Source: DATKMS01 sp041497995
GTDB taxonomy: Bacteria; Desulfobacterota; Binatia; HRBIN30
NCBI GenBank assembly: GCA_041497995.1
Contig: JBGQHM010000267.1
Coordinates: 1-9,457 of the forward strand
Direction: 5' to 3'
Length of the DNA: 9,457 nucleotides
Program-made: the position numbers and the translations under genes
Shown: piece by piece, positions 1-5,547 of the stretch
Position numbering within the stretch: the stretch's first letter is position 1
Layout: the number at the start of each line of letters is the position of its first letter
Notes under the pieces: model-generated
The model's database searches: none
The model's input: only the letters and a program-made list of their open reading frames with translations
Told to the model about the DNA's origin: nothing

Positions 1-516
1 GTCGCGACGCAGGCACTCGCCAATCCCCGCTTCGGCCCGCTCGGGCTGGGGATGCTGAAGCAAGGGCGGAGTGCGGAGGAGACCGTGGCCGAGCTCATTG
101 CAGCCGACCCGGGTCGCGAACAACGGCAGGTCGGAGTGGTCGATCGACATGGGCGTGCGGCTGCGTTCACTGGCGCCGAGTGCTTCCCATGGGCGGGGCA
201 CGTCGTCGGCGAGCACTTCTGCTGCCTGGGCAACATCCTCGCCGGCGAAACCGTCGTCATCGAGATGGCCGCAGCCATGAAGCGCCACGCCGACGAGCAG
301 TTCGTCGACCGCCTGCTCGCGGCGCTGCACGCCGGCCAAGCCGCCGGCGGCGATAGCCGCGGCCAGCAATCGGCGGCGCTGCTGGTGGTGCGCGCCGCCG
401 GCGGCTGGGGCGGCTACACCGACCGTGCCGTCGACCTGCGCGTCGACGATCACGTCGCACCGATCACCGAGCTGGCGCGCCTGGTCGCGCTGCACCGTGA
501 GATGTTTGGCGTGTAG
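1..516 (+). CDS. DUF1028 family protein (Ntn-hydrolase-like), 3' part
   Basis: The reading frame is open from the first base of the window, so the gene begins upstream; 171 residues are visible, ending at TAG 514-516. The fragment has the conserved run of the DUF1028 family: an ANPRFGPLGL segment near the left edge, then LKQGRSAEE, AADPGREQRQVGVVD, a TGAEC block, a GNILAGETVV block, an AAGGDSRGQQSAALLVVR block and a closing LRVDDHVAPI segment. DUF1028 proteins are usually about 220-230 residues for the core domain, so roughly 50-60 N-terminal residues, including the region expected to hold the Ntn-type nucleophile, are outside the window. The family is assigned to the Ntn-hydrolase superfamily, but its substrate is not established; some members are linked to peptidoglycan. 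The next gene starts 38 bases downstream on the same strand and may be co-transcribed. Family assignment is firm; function is unknown. Confidence 0.88.
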   Translation, partial: VATQALANPRFGPLGLGMLKQGRSAEETVAELIAADPGREQRQVGVVDRHGRAAAFTGAECFPWAGHVVGEHFCCLGNILAGETVVIEMAAAMKRHADEQFVDRLLAALHAGQAAGGDSRGQQSAALLVVRAAGGWGGYTDRAVDLRVDDHVAPITELARLVALHREMFGV

Positions 517-554
517 TGCCGGGAGCCAGCTATCCTGCACAGCGAGAAACGGAC

Positions 555-1022
555 ATGCTGCACGGATCAATCAACCACGTCTCCATCACAGTATGCGATC
601 TGCCGAAGGCGATGGCCTTCCTCGGGCCATTGCTCGAATTCCTCGGGTACACGGTGGGTCCAATCTTCCACGACGACCGCTCGCACCACGACCTCACGGT
701 GAACATCAACATGACGAACGGGACGGCGTTCAACGTCTGGCAGGCCGAGCCTGGCCTCGCGCAGCACCCATTCGAGGTCTACGAACCCGGCTTGCACCAC
801 GTCGCCTTCAACGTCGAGCGCCATGAGCAGGTTGACGCGCTCTGCGAGCTGGTACGCACCCTCGGCGCCGAGATCTTGGATGGGCCGGGCGAGTTCCCGT
901 TTGGCCCGGGCGGCTACTACGCCTTCTACTTCCGCGGGCCCGACCGCCTGAAGTTCGAGGTCGTGCACATGCCCTTCGCCGAGCAGCGCGCCAAAGCACG
1001 CGGGCTACCAGCGGAGCGGTGA
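555..1022 (+). CDS. VOC superfamily (glyoxalase/bleomycin-resistance fold) protein
   Basis: This 155-residue protein has the paired beta-alpha-beta-beta-beta pattern of the vicinal oxygen chelate fold. The first module opens with INHVSITVCDLPKAM (residues 6-20) and the second with GLHHVAFNVE (79-88). Candidate metal ligands sit where VOC enzymes carry them: His8, His82 and Glu135 (in LKFEVVH), with Gln63 or Glu65 as the possible fourth. The PFGPGGYYAFYFRGPD stretch before the last strand fits the single-domain glyoxalase-like group. Metal-dependent activity is therefore plausible, but the substrate cannot be read from sequence. I chose ATG 555 because it places the first strand at the N-terminus. 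A GTG at 516 would add 13 residues of no VOC character and would overlap the preceding stop codon. No strong Shine-Dalgarno precedes ATG 555, so translation may depend partly on the upstream gene. Confidence 0.85.
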   Translation: MLHGSINHVSITVCDLPKAMAFLGPLLEFLGYTVGPIFHDDRSHHDLTVNINMTNGTAFNVWQAEPGLAQHPFEVYEPGLHHVAFNVERHEQVDALCELVRTLGAEILDGPGEFPFGPGGYYAFYFRGPDRLKFEVVHMPFAEQRAKARGLPAER

Positions 1023-1051
1023 GCACACTGCGTACCGAGGCATCCGGGTGC

Positions 1052-1080
1052 TTGCACTGTCGGAACCAATCTTCGATAAA
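1052..1080 (+). promoter_or_regulatory. candidate sigma-70-type promoter for the VOC-GNAT-GNAT unit
   Basis: TTGCAC (1052-1057) and GATAAA (1075-1080) are separated by exactly 17 bases and lie 35 bases before the next start codon, which leaves a short leader that holds the ribosome binding site. The -35 box matches consensus at only three of six positions and the -10 box at four of six. The optimal spacing and the AT-rich -10 in a GC-rich setting are the main support. Confidence 0.35.
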
Positions 1081-1103
1081 GCGTCCACGCAGCGCACAAG
1101 CGC

Positions 1104-1110
1104 AAGGAGG
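1104..1110 (+). promoter_or_regulatory. strong Shine-Dalgarno for the second VOC gene
   Basis: AAGGAGG is followed by five bases and then ATG 1116. It decides the start: the in-frame GTG at 1110 lies inside the Shine-Dalgarno itself and is unlikely to be used. This is the closest match to the anti-SD core in the window, and it fits a new translation unit that begins here. Confidence 0.8.
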
Positions 1111-1115
1111 TGCAC

Positions 1116-1493
1116 ATGCTCAACCCGCGGCTCTGGTACGTCAACGTCTTCGTGACGGACCTCACGCGTGCCGTCGAGTTCTATCGCGACACACTCGGTC
1201 TCCCCCTGCGGTTTCAGGAGGAGCAGTTCGGCTACGCATCCTTCACGCCCGAAGGCGTCCGCCTCGGCATCGCACGTGTGGACTCGAACACGCCAGAGTC
1301 CTCTTCGTTGGTCGGCCGTCACACCGGCGTGGGGTTCGGCGTTCCCGACCTGGACGCCGCCTATGCGCAGTTGAAAGGAAAGGGCGTGCGGTTCACGATG
1401 GTTCCGACGAAGCAGCCGTGGGGCGGTTACATGGCGACCTTCGCGGATCCCGACGGGAACATCTTCTATCTCGACCAGCTGCGCGACGAGTAG
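1116..1493 (+). CDS. small VOC superfamily protein, metal ligand lost in first module
   Basis: A 125-residue single-domain VOC protein. It shows the typical landmarks VNVFVTDLTRAVEFYRDTLG (residues 9-28), TGVGFGVPDLDAAYAQL (70-86) and the closing FADPDGNIFYLDQ (99-111), which is characteristic of glyoxalase/bleomycin-resistance-type members. The position that carries the first metal-ligand His in catalytic VOC enzymes is occupied by WYVN. The second-module position is TGVGF, also without a His. I therefore infer a non-metal or binding role, as in the drug- and antibiotic-sequestering VOC proteins, rather than a classical glyoxalase I. The ligand is unknown. The gene begins behind a strong Shine-Dalgarno and a candidate promoter and is followed after 42 bases by a GNAT gene, so it probably leads a three-gene transcript. 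It is only distantly similar to the VOC protein just upstream, so this is not a recent tandem duplication. Confidence 0.87.
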   Translation: MLNPRLWYVNVFVTDLTRAVEFYRDTLGLPLRFQEEQFGYASFTPEGVRLGIARVDSNTPESSSLVGRHTGVGFGVPDLDAAYAQLKGKGVRFTMVPTKQPWGGYMATFADPDGNIFYLDQLRDE

Positions 1494-1535
1494 ATTCTGC
1501 CGGAGCGGTGAGCGACACGCGGTGCGTCGAGAACG

Positions 1536-2204
1536 ATGACGGATGAGATCACCGTGCGTCCCTATCGCGGCACCGATCGTGCGGCAGTGCGTCTGATCGC
1601 GTACCACACGGGTTACTTGGGAGACCCGGCCGATTGCTATTGGCGCGACTTCACAAGCTTCGCCGACATCTGGACAGCCTACTACACTGACCGAGAACCG
1701 GAGTCGGTGTTCGTTGCGGAGAGCGCATGCGTGCCTGTGGGCTACCTCGTCGGCTGCGTCGACTCTGCACGCGCCCCGAGCCCGGCGGCGGCACTCGGCC
1801 GACAAGTGATCCGGCGATTCCTGCTCGTCCGTCCCGGCACGGCACGGTTCCTCTGGCGATCCATCTGGGACGCAGCGTGGCAGCGGCACAGCCCGACCGG
1901 CGAACTGACTGATCCGCGCTGGCCCGCGCATCTCCACATCAACTTGCTGCCCGAAGCACGCGGCCGCGGTGCCGGCGCCCAGCTGATGCAGGCGTGGTTT
2001 GCTCGACTGCGCGCCCTCGGATCGCCTGGGTGTCATTTGGCGACGCTCGCCGAGAACCGAACGGCGCTTGCGTTCTTCGAGCGCATGGGCTTCTGTCACC
2101 TCGGCGCTCCGGCGCTCGTCCCCGGCATGCGTCTGCGATCCGGCGGTCGGATGCACCTCCAAATGATGGTCCGAGAGTTCTCGAAAACCGAATGTGACGC
2201 ATGA
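1536..2204 (+). CDS. GNAT family N-acetyltransferase, 222 aa, with a helical insert
   Basis: The C-terminal half has the full GNAT signature. Motif A is LHINLLPEARGRGAGAQLM (residues 133-151), whose R-G-R-G-A-G (142-147) forms the acetyl-CoA pyrophosphate loop. Motif B is ENRTALAFFERMGF (173-186). The N-terminal half carries a FVAE-x7-GYLVGCVDS strand pair (59-77). Between these lie about 50 residues (roughly 80-130) that are Arg- and Trp-rich and probably helical, making this longer than a minimal GNAT domain of 140-170 residues. The enzyme should transfer an acetyl group from acetyl-CoA to an amine, but the acceptor is not predictable. The stop codon overlaps the start of the next gene in an ATGA arrangement, which indicates translational coupling with another GNAT protein. 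It is likely part of the transcript that begins at the VOC gene upstream. Confidence 0.87.
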   Translation: MTDEITVRPYRGTDRAAVRLIAYHTGYLGDPADCYWRDFTSFADIWTAYYTDREPESVFVAESACVPVGYLVGCVDSARAPSPAAALGRQVIRRFLLVRPGTARFLWRSIWDAAWQRHSPTGELTDPRWPAHLHINLLPEARGRGAGAQLMQAWFARLRALGSPGCHLATLAENRTALAFFERMGFCHLGAPALVPGMRLRSGGRMHLQMMVREFSKTECDA

Positions 2205-2713
2205 GCGCCATGCCTGAGATCGACCTCATCCGAGCAACTCCAGCCGATCAGCAACGGCTGCAGAATCTCATCGAGCTCTACCTCCACGACTTCAGCGAGA
2301 TCCTGGGATTCACGCCCGATGAGAACGGGCGCTTCGGCTACCCCCTCGATGCCTTTTGGAGAGAGGCTGGACGCTTCCCCTTTCTGATCCGGTCTGACGG
2401 TCAGCTCGCCGGATTCACGCTCATCTCGTTGGGATCTCAAGTCTCCGGCGATCCAACCGTATTCGACGTGACGGAGTTCTTCGTCGTGCGCGGCCTCCGT
2501 CGCCATGGCGTTGGCGTGGCAGCCGCGCACCGCGTCTTCGCATCCTTCACGGGAACATGGGAGGTGCGCGTCATGGAACAGAACACCGGCGCCCAGGCCT
2601 TCTGGGAGCGCGCAGTTTCTGCGTTCGCGAAGGAAGCCGAATCGTTCACCTGGCAGTCCCCGCGCGGCACAAGCTTCCGTGTCTATCGATTCGTCAGCCC
2701 GAGCAGGGAGTGA
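2201..2713 (+). CDS. GNAT family N-acetyltransferase, 170 aa
   Basis: This protein has the size and layout of a single-domain GNAT enzyme. IDLIRATPADQQRLQNLIEL (residues 7-26) forms the first strand and helix. FLIRSDGQLAGFTLIS (61-76) gives the central strands. Motif A is EFFVVRGLRRHGVGVAAAH (92-110), with the acetyl-CoA loop R-R-H-G-V-G at 100-105. NTGAQAFWERA (128-138) is motif B. It resembles the group often annotated as predicted acetyltransferase of the COG5628 type, but the substrate is unknown. ATG 2201 overlaps the preceding TGA by four bases, so its translation is probably coupled to the other GNAT gene; ATG 2210 is an alternative that would shorten it by three residues. The two GNAT proteins are very different in sequence and length, so they are not a recent duplication. 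A terminator-like hairpin starts 22 bases after the stop codon. Confidence 0.87.
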   Translation: MSAMPEIDLIRATPADQQRLQNLIELYLHDFSEILGFTPDENGRFGYPLDAFWREAGRFPFLIRSDGQLAGFTLISLGSQVSGDPTVFDVTEFFVVRGLRRHGVGVAAAHRVFASFTGTWEVRVMEQNTGAQAFWERAVSAFAKEAESFTWQSPRGTSFRVYRFVSPSRE

Positions 2714-2734
2714 AGGGGCAAGGGGTCCGTCCTC

Positions 2735-2758
2735 AGCCCGATTCATCGGGCTTACTTT
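2735..2758 (+). terminator. probable intrinsic terminator of the VOC-GNAT-GNAT unit
   Basis: A perfect 7-bp GC-rich stem (AGCCCGA at 2735-2741 with TCGGGCT at 2746-2752) encloses a TTCA loop and is followed by TACTTT. The U-tract is short, so termination may be partial, but the position 22 bases after the last stop codon fits. Confidence 0.5.
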
Positions 2759-2777
2759 GACTCAGCCGTGGGCTTGA

Positions 2778-2898
2778 GAGGCCGTCTCAAAACGTACAGG
2801 CTGGAAGCCTATACCACCGTGTCTCCCTTGCAGACCATGGAGAATCTGGTGGTATAGGCATCTTGCCTGTACCGCCAGAAGGGTTTTGAGACAGCCTC
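2778..2898. mobile_element. MITE-like element, 121 bp, flanked by TTGA duplication
   Basis: The ends are 16-bp terminal inverted repeats (GAGGCCGTCTCAAAAC at 2778-2793, and its complement with one mismatch at 2883-2898). The element has no coding capacity. Both flanks carry TTGA as a direct repeat, which I read as a target-site duplication. GAGGCYGTCTCAAAA-type ends resemble terminal repeats of some insertion sequences, so a full-length IS elsewhere in the genome could have mobilised it; I cannot name the family with confidence. The interior contains an inverted pair of REP-like hairpins, so the whole element can fold into one long structure. No similar copy is present in this window. Confidence 0.6.
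2795..2871. repeat. inverted pair of REP-like hairpins, inside the MITE-like element
   Basis: The minus-oriented unit has stem halves at 2795-2802 and 2806-2813 (8 bp, one mismatch), loop GGA, and head CCAC at 2814-2817. The plus-oriented unit has head GTGG at 2849-2852, stem halves at 2853-2860 and 2864-2871 (8 bp, one mismatch), and loop TCT. Read from the head, both units begin GTGGTATAGGC, so they belong to one subfamily. The heads face inwards across a 31-base spacer, which itself holds TCTCC (2822-2826) and GGAGA (2839-2843) as complements. Confidence 0.65.
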
Positions 2899-2919
2899 TT
2901 GAGCCCACGGCGGTGCCGC

Positions 2920-2940
2920 TCGCGAACGGCCGTCTCGCGA
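2920..2940 (-). terminator. hairpin just after the dioxygenase gene
   Basis: TCGCGA at 2920-2925 and TCGCGA at 2935-2940, with AC and GT continuing inwards around a GGCC centre and one bulged base, form a GC-rich hairpin that begins 8 bases after the dioxygenase stop codon on the minus strand. No U-tract follows, so it could be a weak terminator or only a stabilising 3' hairpin. Confidence 0.3.
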
Positions 2941-2947
2941 ACCGACG

Positions 2948-3949
2948 TCACGCTGCTTGCGGCGTTTCCTGCGGAAAGCGGATGTACTCGTCGAGAATCA
3001 CGTGCGCCAGCGCGTCATCGTCCGCCCGGCTGCTGATCACCCCGCGCCGGCGCAAGTCGTCGACGAACGTGTCGAGAATCTGGTCGAGCGTCAGGTCATC
3101 AGAGTGGTCATCGTTCATGCGCACCTCGGCCGCGTCGGCGAAGCACCAGGCTTTCCATGAGATCGACAGACGCAGGTCATCCCAGTTGTACACGGCGCGG
3201 GTGCGACCATCGCGCCGCACGCTCCAGTGCGCGTCATCGTTGCGGTGCAGGCGCACACCGGGCTCGATCGGTGGCAGCGCCGTATCGCGCAGCGCCACCG
3301 GGTCGATGCCGTGGAAGACGGAGTCGGTATCCAACACGATCGCCGTGTTGCGTCGCACTTGCAGGCGGCGCCGCGGCTGGTCCGCGCCGTCGGGATAGTA
3401 GACGAAATCACCGCCCTCGCAGTCGTGGTACCAGCTCACGCCGGTGGCGATGTGGCGGCGCCAGGGCTCGAAGAGTCGCGAGTGATGCATGGCGACGAGC
3501 AGCCATTCGGGCTCGCGCGTGCGGTTTGCGCCGCGGAACTCGGGGACGTCGGTGTGCACGGCCAGCTCCTGCCCAGGGACCAGGACGTTCAGATAGACGA
3601 TCGCAGGGCGCACGATGCGCCGCCCGGTAACCCGCTGCGCCGCATCGATGAATTGGGGCAGTTGGTGGAAGAAGCTGATCTCCCGAAACAGCGGCGCCTC
3701 GTACGCGAAGGTCTCGCGGAAGTAGTTGGTGCGTGACGCCAGCTTCTCCACCGCATCCTGCCCGGCCCGCTTCTGCACAAAGTTACGCGCCGCGTCGTAG
3801 CGCTGCGGAATGCCGGCGCCGAAGCCCTGCTGCTCGCGGCCCTCGCCGTAGGTCGGATAGGGGGCGCGTTCGCGCACGATCGCGAGTAGCTGTTCGACCT
3901 GCACGGAGGTGAGCAACGGATTGAACTCGACGTATGGTGCGGTGGACAT
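2948..3949 (-). CDS. Fe(II)/2-oxoglutarate dioxygenase-like protein, 333 aa
   Basis: The central part has the facial-triad layout of 2-oxoglutarate-dependent oxygenases. HTD lies at residues 132-134 (His132, Asp134). His213 is the likely distal ligand in the VFHGID segment. Arg260 in DDLRLSISWK is placed to bind the 2-oxoglutarate carboxylate. The GGDFVYYPDG stretch (179-188) is the usual strand between the two ligand sites. These features predict oxidation of an organic substrate with 2-oxoglutarate and oxygen, giving succinate and carbon dioxide. The substrate is not evident. Residues from about 280 to the end form an Asp-rich, probably helical tail (LTLDQILDTFVDDLRRRG) beyond the core. ATG 3949 was chosen because a strong Shine-Dalgarno precedes it; an upstream in-frame start would add 36 residues encoded by promoter and repeat DNA. 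The gene stands alone, divergent from selA and convergent with the GNAT unit. Confidence 0.78.
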   Translation of the reverse strand: MSTAPYVEFNPLLTSVQVEQLLAIVRERAPYPTYGEGREQQGFGAGIPQRYDAARNFVQKRAGQDAVEKLASRTNYFRETFAYEAPLFREISFFHQLPQFIDAAQRVTGRRIVRPAIVYLNVLVPGQELAVHTDVPEFRGANRTREPEWLLVAMHHSRLFEPWRRHIATGVSWYHDCEGGDFVYYPDGADQPRRRLQVRRNTAIVLDTDSVFHGIDPVALRDTALPPIEPGVRLHRNDDAHWSVRRDGRTRAVYNWDDLRLSISWKAWCFADAAEVRMNDDHSDDLTLDQILDTFVDDLRRRGVISSRADDDALAHVILDEYIRFPQETPQAA

Positions 3950-3955
3950 GTGGGT

Positions 3956-3962
3956 CTCCTCC
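3956..3962 (-). promoter_or_regulatory. Shine-Dalgarno deciding the dioxygenase start
   Basis: Read on the minus strand, GGAGGAG is separated by six bases from ATG 3949. This supports that start over the longer open frame that reaches back to 4057. Confidence 0.75.
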
Positions 3963-3973
3963 AACGATGGCCT

Positions 3974-4001
3974 CTTAGCGTGGATCGGAGCAGGGTGACA
4001 A
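3974..4001 (-). promoter_or_regulatory. candidate promoter for the dioxygenase gene
   Basis: On the minus strand TTGTCA (3996-4001, five of six to the -35 consensus) is followed after 16 bases by GCTAAG (3974-3979, three of six to the -10 consensus). Transcription would start close to the Shine-Dalgarno and give a very short leader. The -10 match is poor, so this is tentative. Confidence 0.3.
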
Positions 4002-4008
4002 GCGGATG

Positions 4009-4116
4009 CACCGGCCAGAGGCCGGTGCCACCCTTTTCCGCACAGCTGCAAGGACACGGCATGCGGTGTCTCTACACCGCATGCCAGGGAATTGGTGGCA
4101 CCGCCTCTGGCCGGTG
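4009..4116. repeat. inverted pair of REP-like hairpins between dioxygenase and selA
   Basis: The minus-oriented unit has perfect 8-bp stem halves CACCGGCC (4009-4016) and GGCCGGTG (4020-4027), loop AGA, and head CCAC (4028-4031); the stem can extend to 9 bp if G4008 pairs with C4028. The plus-oriented unit has head GTGG (4095-4098), CACCGCC (4099-4105), loop TCT and GGCCGGTG (4109-4116). It lacks one G in the first half-stem, which leaves a bulge. The heads face inwards across 63 bases that contain a further hairpin. The pair sits between divergent genes, in the region that should carry the selA promoter or leader. Confidence 0.65.
4058..4085. repeat. 12-bp perfect hairpin inside the selA upstream repeat pair
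   Basis: GGCATGCGGTGT (4058-4069) and ACACCGCATGCC (4074-4085) are perfect complements with loop CTCT. An alternative fold pairs GACAC (4053-4057) with GTGTC (4066-4070) and leaves CTAC (4072-4075) as a head. The octamer GTCTCTAC (4068-4075) is identical to 7593-7600, so this may be a decayed member of the GTAG-headed repeat found after selB. Confidence 0.6.
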
Positions 4117-4128
4117 CGAGTCCGCGCA

Positions 4129-4143
4129 GAGTTGTATCAACTC
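4129..4143. promoter_or_regulatory. 15-bp dyad upstream of selA, possible operator
   Basis: GAGTTG (4129-4134) and CAACTC (4138-4143) are perfect complements separated by TAT, ending 24 bases before the selA start. The size and spacer suit a dimeric regulator. A dyad of this size is also expected by chance several times in a window of this length, so position is the main argument. Confidence 0.3.
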
Positions 4144-4167
4144 GGCAAACGCGGCACGATCGCGCGC

Positions 4168-5547
4168 ATGGCGAACCGGGCCGATCTTCTGCGCGCCATT
4201 CCCTCGGTCGACCGCGTGCTCAGCTGCGCAACCGCGGGCCCGGTCTTGGCTCGCTTCCAACGGGGCTACCTGACGGAATGCGTCCGCACGCTCCTCGAAG
4301 AGGTGCGCCAGCAACTCACGGCGGACACGCGGCACGCTGCGCCGTCGCCCGAAGAGGTGATCGCCATGGCGCTGGCACGCATGGACGCGCAGCAGCAACT
4401 GCCGATCCGCCCCGTCATCAACGCCACCGGTGTCGTGCTCCACACCAACCTCGGCCGCGCGCTGCTGGCGCCTGAGGCGGTCGATGCCGTCTTACGCGCT
4501 GCGTCGCACGCAACCAACCTGGAGTACGACATCACCAACGGCCAGCGCGGCGACCGCGACGACCTGATCTCCGAGGATCTGTGCGCGCTCACCGGCGCCG
4601 AGGCGGCAACGGTCGTCAACAACAACGCTGCCGCGGTGTTGCTGGCGCTCAACACACTCGCTGAGGGCCGTGAGGTCGTGGTGTCACGCGGCGAGCTCAT
4701 CGAGATCGGCGGTTCGTTCCGCATCCCCGATGTGATGGCCAAGAGCCTCGCGCAGCTGCGTGAAGTCGGGACAACTAACCGCACCCACGGAGACGACTAC
4801 GCCACCGCCATCGGGCCGCAGACCGCCCTGCTGCTGAAGGTGCACACCTCCAACTACCGCATCGTCGGCTTCACCAGCGATGTACCGTTGGAAGCACTGG
4901 TCGCCATCGGACACGCGCACACTGTCCCAGTGATGGAAGATCTGGGAAGTGGTGCGCTCGTCGACCTGTCCGTCTACGGACTGCCGAAGGAGCCGGTCGT
5001 CGCCGAACGCATCGACATGGGCGCAGACATCGTCACCTTTAGCGGCGACAAGCTTCTCGGTGGCCCTCAAGCGGGCATCATCGTCGGGCGGCGCGAGCTG
5101 ATCGCGCGCATCAAACGCAACCCGCTCAAGCGCGCGCTGCGCTGCGATAAGCTGACACTCGCGGCACTGGCCGCAACACTGCGTCTCTACCGCACCGCCC
5201 CCGATCTCGCTGCCGCGCTGCCGACGCTGCGCTGGCTGACGCGCCCGCTGACCGAAATGGAAGCTGTAGGGACGGCGGCCCTCCCAGCGCTACGTGCCAC
5301 GCTCGGCGAGGGCTTCGTCATCGAGCTGATTGATTCCGAGTCAGAGATCGGCAGCGGCGCGTTACCGATCGAGAACCTACCGACCAAGGCGATCAGTATC
5401 ACGCACCCGACTGTCGGCGCGGACAGCATCGCCCAACTCTTCCGCCACGCCGATCCGCCGATCATCGGCCGCATCCAAGCCGGCCGCTTCCTACTCGACC
5501 TGCGCGGCATCTTCGCCACGACAGACCTCATCCCCAAGCAGAGCTGA
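4168..5547 (+). CDS. selA: L-seryl-tRNA(Sec) selenium transferase
   Basis: SelA is the PLP enzyme that converts Ser-tRNA(Sec) to Sec-tRNA(Sec) using selenophosphate; in bacteria it is typically a large ring-shaped homodecamer in the cytosol. The 459-residue length matches the family (463 in E. coli). Conserved blocks in order are an N-terminal IPSVDRVLS segment (residues 11-19), RPVINATGVVLHTNLGRAL (81-99), VVNNNAAAVLL, VVVSRGELIEIGG, REVGTTNRTH, LLKVHTSNYRIVGF and TFSGDKLLGGPQAG. Lys295 in the last of these is the PLP-binding lysine, the same number as in E. coli. ATG 4168 aligns with the family N-terminus, while the longer frame from 4006 would translate the repeat region. No strong Shine-Dalgarno precedes ATG 4168. 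selB follows after 31 bases on the same strand, as expected for an operon. No key residue is missing and the gene looks functional. Confidence 0.97.
   Translation: MANRADLLRAIPSVDRVLSCATAGPVLARFQRGYLTECVRTLLEEVRQQLTADTRHAAPSPEEVIAMALARMDAQQQLPIRPVINATGVVLHTNLGRALLAPEAVDAVLRAASHATNLEYDITNGQRGDRDDLISEDLCALTGAEAATVVNNNAAAVLLALNTLAEGREVVVSRGELIEIGGSFRIPDVMAKSLAQLREVGTTNRTHGDDYATAIGPQTALLLKVHTSNYRIVGFTSDVPLEALVAIGHAHTVPVMEDLGSGALVDLSVYGLPKEPVVAERIDMGADIVTFSGDKLLGGPQAGIIVGRRELIARIKRNPLKRALRCDKLTLAALAATLRLYRTAPDLAAALPTLRWLTRPLTEMEAVGTAALPALRATLGEGFVIELIDSESEIGSGALPIENLPTKAISITHPTVGADSIAQLFRHADPPIIGRIQAGRFLLDLRGIFATTDLIPKQS

Larger units (their letters stand above)
2766..2910. repeat. older hairpin split by an insertion in its loop
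   Basis: CCGTGGGC (2766-2773) and GCCCACGG (2903-2910) are perfect 8-bp complements. Each is bordered on its inner side by the same direct tetramer TTGA (2774-2777 and 2899-2902). Removing 2778-2902 restores an 8-bp stem with a TTGA tetraloop. The hairpin lies between two convergent genes and may once have been a terminator or stabiliser; no T-tract is visible on either side. As the sequence stands, the arms plus the internal terminal repeats give a 28-base inverted repeat with 25 matches. Two of the three mismatches fall within the TTGA direct repeat. Confidence 0.7.

Noticed and set aside
516..554. GTG 516 as the start of the first VOC gene, overlapping the DUF1028 stop
   Set aside because: The 13 added residues have no VOC character, and ATG 555 places the first beta strand at the usual distance from the N-terminus.
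1012..1513. 13-base direct repeat CGGAGCGGTGAGC at 1012-1024 and 1501-1513, near the ends of the two VOC genes
   Set aside because: One exact 13-base repeat is expected about once by chance in a GC-rich window of this size, and the sequences on either side diverge, so it does not prove duplication of the VOC gene.
1005..2162. 385-residue open frame on the minus strand across the VOC and GNAT genes
   Set aside because: It covers parts of two well-supported plus-strand genes and their gap, and its translation shows no domain pattern.
2711..2760. GNAT stop codon TGA followed 22 bases later by a hairpin, as in a bacterial SECIS arrangement
   Set aside because: The GNAT domain is complete before the TGA. 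The hairpin has a four-base TTCA loop without the GU-rich apical loop and bulged U of known SECIS elements, and a T-rich run follows, so a terminator is the simpler reading.
3950..4057. N-terminal extension of the dioxygenase through the repeat region
   Set aside because: A strong Shine-Dalgarno lies directly before ATG 3949, and the extension would translate promoter-like and hairpin DNA.
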